Assembly (NCBI GenBank): GCA_012274445.1
Contig: JAAROD010000011.1
Coordinates: forward strand, 186,001-250,000
Direction of reading: 5' to 3'
DNA: 64,000 nt
Source: Sclerotiophoma versabilis
Taxonomy: Eukaryota > Ascomycota > Dothideomycetes > Pleosporales > Didymellaceae
Shown here one piece after another: positions 21,184 to 31,944 of this stretch. Each line of letters starts with the position of its first letter. Positions within the stretch are counted from its first letter, which is position 1. Below the pieces are notes generated by a model, which worked only from the letters and a program-made list of their open reading frames with translations, was not told the origin of the DNA and did not search any database. Made by a program: the position numbers and the translations under genes.

Positions 21184-23167
21184 TCAATCTTCACGCTTTT
21201 CTAGGACAATCTGCACTGTCCCCTGCTCATCATCCACACTTGTGTACCTCACCTTATACCCTGCAGCCCAGGCGTCTAATTCTCCGTTCCCTCTCTGGGC
21301 CACCCTTGCTATATCGTCTACATCACCCTCCAGCCCCACCACGCTATCAACCAACAACCTTACCACATTGACTTGACGATGAGCCCGCGCGGAGGACGAC
21401 GTCCTCACATACGCCGCCATAGCACCGGTGACTGCACTCGCACCCAACAAGCACAGTAGACCCAGTAGAAGGATACTCGGCACGTATGTAATACGGTACT
21501 GCTGCTGCGTTGCAAAAGCCGGGACGTCGACGAAGTATTCCGGGAGTTGGCGTGAAACATTCTTGCTTGATGCAGCAACTTCATACATAATGCGCTGTGC
21601 CTCACCTGAAGCGTAGAGAAAATTGAGTGCAAAGTTGGTGAAAGTGTCATTGGCTCTGGTACCCCAGTTGTCAACTTCTTCGGTGTACATCTTGTTCAGT
21701 GCGGGGCCAAGACCGGGAATCACAGAGCCTGGGGCATGGAAGTTGAGATTGCTCCATTGGAATTTGGACAGCTGAGAAGGAACAATCTCTTTCTCTTGAT
21801 CAGTAGAAAATTTGGCGGAGGTGATCCTCCAAGCGCCGGCACTCGTCTCGTTGTTTGGAAGGCGAGTGGAGTTGACGAAGCCGTGCTCGCGGTAAAGCAG
21901 ACAGCGCATACCGCTAACGGACATGAGATCTTGTGTTCCATTGAATCCCCACTGAGTCATATTAAAGGCGCGGTAACCGATATCACCATACGCTGATGGG
22001 ACCGTGTCGTTGGTTAAGTTGAAGCGCTCTAGGTGGCCCAAGTACGCCTCACGGTATCCCAGGGAGAAAGCGGCGTATGTGTAACTGTCGCCGTCGCCTG
22101 TTCGAATATTGTCCGGGACACCTGGATAATTGGCTTGAAAGAGTGTATTGTTAGACGTTGAAGTGGTGTTGAACATCAAGCCGATTTGGGTGCTGGTATC
22201 CGAAAGAGGTTGCATTACTGATATTGAGACTGGCAAATCAGGTGCGCAATCAACAGAGAGTCGGTATGCGGGTACGTTTTTGATCTTGACAACAGATTGC
22301 GGAATAGAGGCTAGCGACTGTGATGTCGCGTTGAAATCTACATAGGTACCGTCAGTCAGTTTTGACGCGGCGTCTTCGTAGGATAGGTCGGTGAGTAGGG
22401 CCATCATGTCTTTAGCAACCTGGGCGTTTTGAGACATATCGAAGTCGTACAATCGTAATTTGATGTCGTTGTTCATTCCCCGGTCTGCATTAACTGCAAT
22501 GTCACTCTGCAATCTCAGAGCAACTGAAGTTTCTGAAGAGCTGATCTCAGAAAATGCCTCGTACGCGATGACATTGCTTAGTGCTGTCCTCGACACGGCA
22601 GAGAGCATTGTCAATAGGGCAAAAAGATAGAGTGGCAAAGTTTTGCCTAGGAGTAAGTCGCGAAGATTGAAGAGGTCATAATTCCCTCCAGATGTACCGC
22701 TAGCAGCGACAAGAGTGCGAAGGGGAATTGGTTTTGGCTGCTGTTCGTTCACGGCTGACACGCGTGCGCTGCCGAACCAGATGTAATTGACAGCTGTCAT
22801 AAACAGAGGCACCAGTATGGCTCCCGTGATAACATCAACTGCTTTTGCCTCTGCTTGGCTAAAGTGGCCCCCAATCCTCTCTCCAGCAAATGTGTCGAAC
22901 ATGCGTGGATTCGCTCGGATGCATGCCAGCCATGCGATGAGGGCGACTAGTGGAATCGCTGCAGTCAGAAGGACCTGAGCGGCAGACCATGATTGAGAGG
23001 AGCTTCTTGGCAGGCCTGAGAGAGTGGACGTTGTGATCGCAGACGCGACTGTTTTCTCATTTTTACTGAGTGGAGGATCACTAGTTGTTGGTACAGGACC
23101 GTAAGGTTGAGAGCTAGATCCTGCCAGCGCTAGATCCTGCCAGCAGATCGGAGGTGCGGTGCGCCAT
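21184..23167 (-). pseudogene. multi-pass membrane protein gene with a 16-bp frameshifting duplication
   Basis: The long frame 22902-21184 encodes 572 aa, and homologous-looking coding sequence continues upstream in the same frame. It runs through a membrane segment (LLTAAIPLVALIAWLACI) back to a TAA near 23190, without an ATG. An ATG at 23167 opens a good N-terminus (MAHRTSDLLAGSS) but in another frame. Between them is a perfect 16-bp tandem duplication (23113-23128 and 23129-23144). With a single copy the ATG joins the long frame and gives 655 aa. About four membrane segments are seen: one before and one after the GERIGG motif, one at LPLYLFALLTMLSAVS, and one near the C-terminus (VPSILLLGLLCLLGASAVTG). 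A long extracytoplasmic loop with many N-x-S/T sites lies between the last two. The family was not identified. Translation from 22902 would yield an N-terminally short protein. Confidence 0.65.
23113..23144. repeat. perfect 16-bp tandem duplication
   Basis: Two adjacent copies of GCTAGATCCTGCCAGC at 23113-23128 and 23129-23144, inside the 5' coding part of the membrane-protein gene. 16 is not a multiple of 3, so the duplication shifts the frame. Confidence 0.95.
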
Positions 23168-24065
23168 GGCTGACTGGTGTTGATTTAGAAATCGTGTAGG
23201 GAGAGGTTCTGCCTTAATATTTTAATTGGTTTAGGCCCCCTACTTGGCCCCCAAACTTTGCGTCCACTCAGAAGGCGTAGCTACGCGCCTCTGACCCTAG
23301 AACACAGAAAATTCAAACAGACCAGAATCTGTGTCTCCGTAGTTGAAAGCATGCATAGGGAGGCGCATAGGTTGACCCACTCCAGCCATACATCGAACGG
23401 TCTACTCTTTCAGTACTTCCTCCTTGCTGCGTCAAGGACGTAGATGGAGGGAGTTGGATTATGACCACTGTGGTCGACTCTGGGCTTGTTCGCTAGTTTC
23501 TAACTAAAATCTCACATACATGTTGTTTTACGTTGTAGTTACAACAGAGATTCAACGCAACATCATACTAGCTGCATTATAAAAGCAGGAAGTCCAAAAG
23601 CAGGCCTGACATAGTCTCTGAATCAGCGTGGTGACAACTGTCATCTACAACAGCTATTATCCCTGTAAGATAAGACAGCTGTTGTGTCGACGGTTAAGGT
23701 GAGTCAGAATATCACAAATCTATAAATTGGAGTGGTTCCTCTGATTGAATGGTATAAACAAGCTTCAGCTCCACTCACGTGAGCAGAGACCCGACTGTTC
23801 TTAAACTGAGTACATGTGCCAAGCCTCGTTTTAGCTCCAGGGGTCATTGCGGATTGTGCATTCCTGTTTCTGATCTCCTCGTTGGCACTGCCGGAAACGG
23901 TGTTGGTACAGCCATGAGAAGAGGACAGCGAGGAATTGCGGCAAACTGTTGGTCGTCATTATTGAGGCAGGGACTACGATAAGCTTTGAATTGCGCAATC
24001 TAGATCAAACTGGCCCGAGCTTGCAATGTCATGGGATATAAAATAACTTTCATAACATCTCTTCC
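23168..24065. other. 0.9 kb intergenic region
   Basis: No recognisable gene or RNA. The short frames show no family pattern. Confidence 0.4.
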
Positions 24066-24184
24066 ACATGCGACCATAGGACGTTGAAAACAAGGCTTCC
24101 CGTTCGCTCAGCCCTACTTAAGCAACCTACCGGCGGATTAGTAGTTAGGTGGGTGATCACTAGCGACTCCCTTCCCTTCTACGA
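24066..24184 (+). pseudogene. degenerate 5S rRNA copy
   Basis: The sequence follows fungal 5S rRNA across its length. It begins ACATGCGACCATAGG, then GAAAACAAGGCTTCCCGT and CCGTTCGCTCAGCC, and continues with TACTTAAGC and GGATTAGTAGTTAGGTGGG. It ends with TGATCACTAGCGACTCCC, where functional genes normally have TGACCACCAGCGAATCCC. The differences at those positions are mainly C to T or similar transitions, and the 3' end does not pair well with the ACATGCG start. Dispersed single 5S genes are normal in Pezizomycotina. This one looks decayed. Confidence 0.7.
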
Positions 24185-24645
24185 GTCTGCGGGGACTCCT
24201 GCTTTTTGTTACCGTGCTGTGTATTTTTTCGATACCGCACGGAATTCAAGATGCCGAGTACTGCCATTGACTCTACGATCATGGCGAAACGTCTAGTAAC
24301 GAATTAACGCGTACGGAGCAGGTGCAACGGCGCTAGGCCCGAAGTTGTTCCATACTTTAACTGCTTCCGTTAGTCGGCTCTGAGCCTTGCTGAAATAACT
24401 GCTGCTGCCTTAACTTGTCCCGCTTTCGGGCCAGTTTCTCGATTCGGTCTCCAGTGCCAGCTAATGGCTGAGTACCAATAGCCCTGTTGGTGAGGACTTG
24501 ACGTTATAAGTAAAATGGTTAGCCAAAGCGGCCACCCCTGAGCGTAGATGCAACATTATTGCGCCACAGCGCAGCAGGTGTAAATGCCCCACCTACTGTA
24601 GAGTTTTGTTAGTCTGAAAACTCTAAAGCAATGTTCAATACAGAC
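24185..24645. other. intergenic region
   Basis: No gene, RNA or repeat was recognised between the 5S relic and the APH pseudogene. Confidence 0.4.
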
Positions 24646-25721
24646 CTAATTACCTGTCGCTGATACATAAAAGTCCCACGCCTCCTCAGTCTCCTCCCAA
24701 CTCTGAAGGAATTGTGGAACATATTTCCTGGCCCACTCATCTCCTTGATCTGCAGTGTACATAGCCTTACGTACTTCCCAGTATGCTGGAAGCCAACCTG
24801 CTTGGTGCCAATCTATGAGTGCAAGTATGCTGGGGGGCCCGCTCTTTGTGACCATAATATTGCTGCGATGGATATCTCCGTGGGTTAGTACAATTTAAGC
24901 ATCATCCGGCAGGCTACTACGGTAAGGGTCTTGTGGATATGCGTTTGGGCTGGTGAGCCTTCGCCTATACAAAGATGAAAACCAATCGTGGAATTCCTTT
25001 ACACTTGGAAATGGCCCAGAATTAGGGAGCACATCTACAGGAAAGGTGATATTCTGAAGTGGTGTACGACAAATATGACCTAGAGAGGTTAAGTTAGTTG
25101 GAATAGATGCAGAGGATATTTGGTAGGACATACCGACAAATTGATACTCCGAATCCTGGTTTGCCTACCTGAGTGTATGCAAGATCCCACGAAGCTCTTG
25201 AGCCACGTTGTACCGTTCTTCAGCGCTCAGACCAGCCCATCGGGCTTCAAGACTGAGCCCATCTATTAACTCCATGAAAATGAAAGTCTCTTCGCCCTCT
25301 TTACACCATGCGTATACCTCCGGAACAGGCACAGATGGTCCAAAAATGCGCCGAGCAGTATATAAGCACTGGCCTTCTGCAATAGATTCTCCAAGGCCAA
25401 ATTTCACGAGCAGATTGAGATCGTCGAATACCGCGATACCCTCCTTTGGACGAGGTTTCGATCCAGCTTGACGTCGAACTTCCTCCAACGACGGTAGTGA
25501 AGGATAACGCTTGAAGAACGAGGAATCAGATACGATGACATCCGATCCAGTGGGAGCAATTGAGAAAGAGAGAGTAGGTAGAGCTAAAACGATTTTTAAA
25601 AATCTTTGATTAAGGCGTAGTGTAGCAAGAGCGAATAGGAAACAAATTCAAGGTACTTACTTCCAACATTAACTGTTTCTAAAGGATCCATCGCTATTGA
25701 CTGAATAACGTCTGCAGTCAT
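24646..25721 (-). pseudogene. fungal APH-family kinase (aminoglycoside phosphotransferase fold), two in-frame stop codons
   Basis: Exon 1 is 25721-25661, the intron GTAAGT...TTTAG 25660-25584, exon 2 25583-25134, the intron GTATGT...CTAG 25133-25080 and exon 3 25079-24646. The joined frame is 315 codons, normal for the fungal family. Conserved pieces are FGLGESIAEGQ, a VPVPEVYAW hinge region, FIFMELIDGLSLEARW, the GPFPSVKEFHDW segment, the Brenner motif HGDIHRSNI and LIDWHQAGWLPAYWE. Two stops interrupt the frame: TAG at 25165-25167, where CAG (LR-Q-ANQDSEYQFVG) would fit, and TAA at 24895-24897 just before IVLTHGDIHRSNI. Both catalytic motifs and all splice sites are intact, so inactivation is recent. 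If functional it would phosphorylate a small molecule or protein of unknown identity. Confidence 0.75.
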
Positions 25722-26289
25722 GCGCCTTCAGATTGTTATGATTGAATAGAATCTCTTGCATCTAATGCATCGAGTAGCTACGGCAATCGATGTCAAATTT
25801 GAAGGAAAGGTGGCAATGATATATTGTAGAGGCATGGGCCATACTGTTGGCAGTACAGTAGACTCGAGTTCTTTCCACTGAAGACGACCCTGCTATGCAC
25901 GTGAGCCGGGTGTCCGTGCACCAACCGTCTGGAGTCACCGAACGCCCGCTCCAGGCCTGTACAGCTTCTGCAAAAATAAGGCTGTAGAGCTAACGTACCC
26001 CACGGGCGAGTCGCTCACCCGAGCAAGCCGCTTACTTTTGCCACGACCCTGCCAAACCTTAACCTATTATAGCCTAAAATATAATATAGAGGACATTGGC
26101 ATGGAATGCGCTACGCGTTTGCACGTCGATTCCGAGCGTAGTCGCGCATTCCCAAAGAGTACGAAGAGTAACAATGACATCCTCGGCGGTGGCTCCAAGT
26201 GTGATCTTTTTTTCTCGCGTCAGTGCTCCGCTATCAGACCCACTTTTCCCAGGGTAGGCAACGAGGTAGCTTCGCTCTGATCAAGTCTA
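25722..26289. other. intergenic region
   Basis: No gene was recognised. The short plus-strand frame at 26038 has no features. Confidence 0.4.
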
Positions 26290-27000
26290 AACACTTACTT
26301 TTCATATCTCAAAGACTCCGATTGATGATAAGGGTGGTTTGGCTTTATAGTTGTGAAATGGAGCCGCCATCTATCCCCGGAGATAGAATCTTGCAGCCTC
26401 TTCTTGTGCAAGACCGTGAGGTCAGCTTCCTTGATAAAGGCGCGCCATGCCGCGACTGAACTTGCACAATCAAGCATCTATCTCTCTTCGTAATTTTCTG
26501 GGCTAAGAACCATGACCCTCCTCACGTAGTTCTGGACACGATCTGGCAGGATGGCCTTGCTCTACGCGGTCGCGAGAGCATCTCCGAGACAGAGCCCGCC
26601 CCCAGATCGTGTCCAGATCGATCTGCCGTTCGTTGAAGTATTTGGAATCTATAATCAGCTTTAGTATCTCCCCCCAAGCCTCTGAATACAGCTTCACTCA
26701 TTCGATCCAAGTTCGCATGAGCCACTCCCGGTGGACTCTGCTCGCGTCTTCGTCCATGATATTTTCTTCGACTGGAGCGGCCAGATATTTCTGAAGTTCG
26801 GCAAGACTCTCCTCGAGAAGCTGGTCCACAAGCTGAACCTGAGGGCGTCTGGCATTTGGAAATCGTTCTAAGGAAACGAGGTCCTCAAGATTGTCCTTGC
26901 TGCTCCCCTCAAACTAGCCATGGACGACTAAGTACACGAAAGATTGGAATGAGAGGAAAGGAACGGTCTACGGTCACGGAGGGGATAATGAAGACTTCAG
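26290..27000 (-). pseudogene. degraded coding remnant, family unknown
   Basis: On the minus strand, protein-like stretches appear in changing frames. They include NLEDLVSLERFPNARRPQVQ, VDQLLEESLAELQKYLAAP, DEDASRVHREWLMRTWIE then a stop, VKLYSEAWGEILKLIIDS, and further on AAWRAFIKEADLTVLHKKR. Helical, Leu/Glu-rich composition and continuity over stops and shifts suggest a decayed gene. The family was not identified. A 16-bp inverted repeat (26531-26546 / 26602-26617) lies inside it. Confidence 0.4.
26531..26617. repeat. 16-bp perfect inverted repeat with 55-nt loop
   Basis: Left arm TCTGGACACGATCTGG (26531-26546), right arm CCAGATCGTGTCCAGA (26602-26617). It could form a hairpin and lies within the degraded coding remnant. 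Confidence 0.85.
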
Positions 27001-27329
27001 GCATGGGCAATTCCACAGACTAGCTTTTTTCGACTCCTGGCTGAGCCTCCTGGAGCGAGAACTAAATGGTGCACCACTTTCAGGCCCTTGAGCGGCCGCA
27101 GACCGCATGAGGTAGTACGCTCACAAGAATTACGCAGAAACCCATGGAACACCTGGTGGTAGAGTACAGTAGCATCGACTTGGACTTTGAACCAGAGGGG
27201 CGAAATGTTACTGGTCACGTAATGGAGCTAATCGCTCCCTGTTGAGGCCGTAAACTAAGCAAAGCTCGTGGATACTTCCAAGTTGGTTCTCAGGGATGAG
27301 TGCCGGTACAGGAGGTGGGTATTGTTGCC

Positions 27330-28020
27330 TATTGAAACACCGTGAGAACTATAGGTTAATAATAAGTAGTATAGAGCAGACTATCTAGCTTAAGAGTTAG
27401 GGTTAAGATTCTAAAGATAAACTTAATTAATAAGTTTAAACATAATGCTATAAGAGTACTAGAGTAGTGTTCCTACTTACTATATACTTAAATAGATGTG
27501 CTAGCTTACTAGGGTTAACGTAAGCTGCATAAGCTCGTTATGTATAATCTACTCGGCTCACCTGCTAAGAAGTGAGCTCGTCACGTGACCTGTAACAACT
27601 GTGCCGTAACCGTGCAGCACAGGCGGGTACTCCTGTAATTACAGCGGCTGTTCTGTTCTGGATGCTGTCCCTAAGCATCTGGTTGGTTGAGTGAACGGGA
27701 TCGTAACAGGGGGTAGGTGTGTTAGAAAAGATAACTAAGCAGAACATCTATACAAGTGCTAAGATTTTTCGCACTAGGTCCGTAAATTCTAGCGGCATGC
27801 TCCTGCATAATTGTAGGCATTATTGAAAGGAGGTAAATGCCTTACTAGCGAATACCCGCTGTAGTATGTTTTTGATATAATATGCTCCCGAGAATCTGAT
27901 TAGTAACTGCCTCGAGTAGAAGCTGGATTTTTGCCGATACAAGTGGTTATAGCGGTACAAGTACCTATGATGGGGGTAGTCATGTATGCTCTAGGATCGT
28001 ATAGTGTCTAAAACCCATCC
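27330..28020. other. AT-rich, TpA-rich tract
   Basis: A marked drop in GC with many TA dinucleotides (runs such as GGTTAATAATAAGTAGTATA), most obvious in 27340-27560. There are no open frames of note. The composition resembles DNA mutated by repeat-induced point mutation or an AT-rich island. No transposon domain is readable. Confidence 0.5.
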
Positions 28021-28478
28021 TTGTGCCATGCGGTTGTAGCCTGTTGCTAGCATCGAGTTCATTGGTATGTCACTGTTATCTTTTGTCTGTACGGAAGTGC
28101 GGTATGCTGTTGGTAAGGTTCAGGAGAGACCCTGGGGGCGTGTGTATGTACAAAGGCGTTCACACATTATCGATACTGTCGTACAGAAATTCCGACGATC
28201 CGTAACGGCCGGCACTCCAAAGTTGTGCGCAGAAGTCGCGTTGTTAGGCGTACACTTGGAAACAGGTTCACCTAAGATGGTGAGACGGCGCGGCAACGGG
28301 AGTACGTTGGATGGTTGACTCGAAAATCGGTGTTGAGCTCTTCTTAAGTCATAGTCGTCAAACCGCTCGTGGTACGCTGGCACTGTGATGTCCCTATGAT
28401 CGAATACAATAGCTTCGGCTGCGATTGCCAAATCGATGTCTTAATTTGCACAACTCAAGTTGTAGGGAACTATCTTCG

Positions 28479-29450
28479 TCAAGGGGAGCGCTCACGATAC
28501 GGCGAGGGTGACCGTTTTGTCCTCGGATTTCTATCGTCCTTACTAGCAGAGCTGTGGCGGCGCCGCCGATGGTCGCGGTCCTTGTCACGGCCTTCGTTAC
28601 TACGGTCGCGGCGATGGCGCCTGTCTCTGTCCCCGAAATCGTCTCCATGTCTGGACTTCCTGTGGCGACGTTCATCGTCAGACGCTCTATCGCGGCTCCT
28701 GGTACGGTCGTCCCTGCGTCGTGAACGGCGATCATGGCGGTCGTCTTCCTCTTCATCCTTGACCCTCTTCCTGTCACGATCCCGGTGACGGTCTTTTGAA
28801 CCATCTCGACGGTGTCGCCTGTCATGCTTCCTATTTCTCTCCTTCTCTTTTCGCATCTTGCGCTTGAGCTTGGCAACTGCCTCGTCCACCTTCTCCTGCT
28901 GTTGCTTGATCATAGAGTCACGCATTGGATCGTCCAGGTCCAGCTTCTCTGCCAGTCGCTCAAGCTCGATCTCCTCCGGCAGCAGTGGCCTATCGTCCTC
29001 GGAGTCGGTCTCATGACTCCTGCTACGCTTGCGCGTGGCCCCATCCGAGTGGTTGCCAGCGTCCATATCAACATCGCCCATCGTGTTATCCCTCATATCT
29101 TCATCGTCTCTGGGCTTATACCGTGCGTGGTCGACCCTAATCACCCGGTCCATAATGGTCGCGCCGCCCAGGTTGTCCACAGCCAAATCGCAGCTTCTCT
29201 GATCCTCATATTTGATCCAAGCAAATCCACGTGACTTTCCCGTCTCTTTGTCGCGCGCAAGCTTCACCCACACAGGCTCCCCATACTGTGAGAAGATGGT
29301 GATGATGTCACCCTCCGAGAGCTCGAATGCTAGGCCGCCGATGTAGATGAAAGCTGTATCGCGGTAGTCGGTATGCCAGGAGCCTTCTGGGTTGATACCG
29401 GCCTCGAGCTCGCGCTTGTTCAGCTGCTGAATCGCGCGCACCGAATTCAT
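28479..29450 (-). CDS. ist3: U2 snRNP/RES-complex splicing factor Ist3 (Snu17, RBMX2-like)
   Basis: Nuclear pre-mRNA splicing and retention factor that binds Bud13 and Pml1 in the RES complex in yeast. Single exon, 323 aa. The N-terminus MNSVRAIQQLNKRELEAGI precedes the RRM and is typical of Ist3/RBMX2. The RRM spans about residues 33-112, with RNP2-like AFIYIGGLAF and RNP1 KSRGFAWIKY, and ends in VDHARYKPR. An acidic region follows, then a long Arg/Asp/His/Ser-rich tail. The yeast protein is much shorter; filamentous fungi and animals have such RS/RD-like tails. It is transcribed divergently from the dynein light intermediate chain gene with about 290 bp between the start codons. Confidence 0.92.
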   Translation of the reverse strand: MNSVRAIQQLNKRELEAGINPEGSWHTDYRDTAFIYIGGLAFELSEGDIITIFSQYGEPVWVKLARDKETGKSRGFAWIKYEDQRSCDLAVDNLGGATIMDRVIRVDHARYKPRDDEDMRDNTMGDVDMDAGNHSDGATRKRSRSHETDSEDDRPLLPEEIELERLAEKLDLDDPMRDSMIKQQQEKVDEAVAKLKRKMRKEKERNRKHDRRHRRDGSKDRHRDRDRKRVKDEEEDDRHDRRSRRRDDRTRSRDRASDDERRHRKSRHGDDFGDRDRRHRRDRSNEGRDKDRDHRRRRHSSASKDDRNPRTKRSPSPYRERSP

Positions 29451-29741
29451 GGCGAGGTACGGTGTGGGGTGAAGTTGTTGCGCAGTTCTGCTCGTGAACC
29501 TTTGATGAAGCTCGGTGCTTGGCAGAATGCAAGTCGCGGGACCCCTGCAGAAAAGGTGCCGAACAACAAAGAGCTGCTAAACACATCCACGACACCCCAC
29601 ATTGCATGACGAGTGCGCACCGCAACGGCCCTTCTCCTTCCAATTGCTTTGTTTGATTTTCAACGCAGAGTCAAACTCTCAGCATCCGCACCCAAGGTGA
29701 CATTGCCCGAGCTAAACTCCGCTGCACCTCCGGCCTCCGCA
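29451..29741. promoter_or_regulatory. shared divergent promoter of ist3 and dynein light intermediate chain
   Basis: 291 bp separate the two start codons, so both promoters must lie here. No strong TATA box is visible, consistent with housekeeping genes. Confidence 0.5.
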
Positions 29742-31446
29742 ATGGCCAGCGCGCGTCGAACCTCAGGGTTCCCCACGCGTACACCGGTCAGGAACGACCG
29801 CCCGAGCAGCAGAGACACAGACAAAGAGGAGATATGGAAGCCTATGCTGGACAACATCTCGAGCGGGAAGAGGCTGCCTGAAAAGAGCTTGCTTGTACTA
29901 GGTGCGCTGGCTTCAACGTGGTGCAGCGGTGAAGGCTAACAAAGGGGATCAGGAGGAACACCAGAGACACAACGAGAGTTCCTCGAGTCAGTGTCAACGC
30001 ATGGCCCGAGTGGAAGGAGACAGCAAGACCGAGGGAGGAAGCCGCCCATCGCAAATCAATTCGCCCTGGGTTACACGTATCAGGATGTACTCGACACGGA
30101 TCACGAAGGTACGTAGACCTTCTCCTCACACTGCTCCTCGGGAGGTTCTAAGATCATCAGACACACTCGCGCGCCTCTCACTTTACCTCCTCGCGAACCC
30201 TTCGCCCTCGTTCACGCCCCTTATCAAGCCCTACCTGAACCCACGTACCATCCCAAACATGCTCGTCGTCATATTGCTGGACTGGAGTCACCCTTGGCTC
30301 TGGATACGGCAGCTGCGAGACTGGATAAGAGTACTGCGATCCCTCATTCTATCACTCGATGATGCCTCGAAAGAAGTGCTCAACGACAACGTTGCAATCT
30401 TGCAAGACAAGGGCCGCAATCTCGGTGGAGAAGGCAGTACATCGATGGAGAATGTAAAGATACCGCTCGGACCTGGAGAATGGGATGAGGAGCTGGGGCT
30501 GCCGCTTTGCGTTGTGTGCCAGAATGCTGATAAGATCGAAGCGCTGGAAAAGGAGCGTGGGTGGAAGGAGGAGGAGTTCGACTTCATCCTGCAGTATCTT
30601 CGCACCATCCTACTCAAGCACGGCGGTAGCTTGATCTACACAATGCCTTCAGCACCTGGCTCGTTGCAGACACTCATACACTCGACACTGGGCATCAAGT
30701 CTCTTCTGAAGCAGGAGCAGCTCAGGCACAATGTTACAGACCGAGACCGAGTGCTGGTACCACCGAACTGGGACTCGTGGGCGAAAATCAGGATCCTACG
30801 AGGCAACTTTGAAGTGGAAGAGATCAGCCAGAAGTGGAGCGTCGACATCGACGTACCCCAGGGGCCAGCTCAGCCCAATGGCCAACTAGCAGATGGTGAA
30901 GAAGCACAAGACGTGGAGGGTACAGGATCACCAATCACCAATGAGGACGAGAGCAACTCAGCAACCGCGATCTATGAGAAAGAAATCAGAAACCCAGAGT
31001 CCGACTTCACCATGTCGACAATATCGAAACAAGGCAACGGCATCGAAGTCACAAGCATGGATCCACAAGTTTTCCTTACGGAGCAAGTACACGTGCTTGA
31101 CCAGCTGCGGCAGGAAGACGACAAAGATGCAGCACTCAAGGCAGCGCGCAAAGAGGCAGACCCCTCGGCACGGAACTGGATCGCAGCTGGAACAAGTGGT
31201 GAAGACACGTCTGGCGTTGTTGAAGAACACATTGGGCCTGTGCAATTCAACATGGGTGGCATTCACGTTAATGCTGACGAAATGGTGAAGAGATTGCAGG
31301 ATCGCGAAGCAAGCCGCAGCAACGAGCCGAAAGCATCCACTCCAGACGCCTCGGACCCAAGCGCTATGAGCAACGACAAGCTCATGTCATTCTTCTCCGG
31401 CCTCATCAACAAGGGTGGTGCGAACAGTCCATCACGAGGCTCGTAA
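29742..31446 (+). CDS. cytoplasmic dynein light intermediate chain
   Basis: Subunit of the cytoplasmic dynein 1 motor, linking it to cargo adaptors for nuclear and vesicle transport. Exons are 29742-29901, 29953-30108 and 30161-31446, giving 533 aa. Intron 1 (51 nt) has a GGCTAAC branch site and ends at ATCAG. Other AG choices either break the frame or retain a TAA. The start matches family N-termini (MASARRTSGFPTRTPVRND). The G-protein-like core includes KSLLVLGGTPETQREFLE, FALGYTYQDVLDTDHE-DTLARLSLYLL and VILLDWSHPW. The P-loop position has no GxxxxGK[ST], so nucleotide binding is doubtful. Late motifs include FFSGLINK, resembling the adaptor-binding helix region of LIC C-termini. The middle third is acidic and probably disordered. 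Confidence 0.92.
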
Positions 31447-31944
31447 GTAAATCCGTTGGCATGGTGTTTTTGCGCTTGTTTTATTGCATGGTACGGATGT
31501 CTTGTCTACATGGTTATATACCCACAGCGTAGTCTGCCTTGCAATTGCATCCGTCGTTTTCGACTTCTTTCGTCTTGCAGCACATTGTCGTCTGCATGAG
31601 CGTTTGTTTAGCGCCGAGTCGACCTGAGAGTTGTGTCTTCCCGTTCCACTTTGTACCAACAACAATGGCTCTCTATATTGCCAACTCTATCCACAGCAGA
31701 TACGCAAGTAAGTCTGCAACCACTCAACGGCGCTAAGCTGTGGATGGCGACCTGCAGATCGGCGCATGCCTCTTACAAGGGTCAGCCGTCGTTACACCGT
31801 GGGGGCTGAACACTGACACAGCCTCCATGTCTTGGAACTACGCACTGTGCTTACAGCGCAATCATCCTACCTCCTGAAATTTACACGCTCTTCCTCCTTG
31901 TCTCCAGGCTGGCCTCAAACTAGCAATATTGTCTTTGGCTCACG
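31447..31944. other. intergenic region
   Basis: 3' flank of the dynein gene and 5' flank of the next gene. Nothing else is recognised. Confidence 0.5.

Noticed and set aside
27390..27410. TTAGGG-like string suggesting a telomeric repeat
   Set aside because: Only one unit occurs, within an AT-rich tract. No array is present.
28369..28788. Arg/Ser-rich 139-codon plus-strand frame
   Set aside because: Antisense of the RD/RS-rich tail of Ist3. The repetition comes from that tail.
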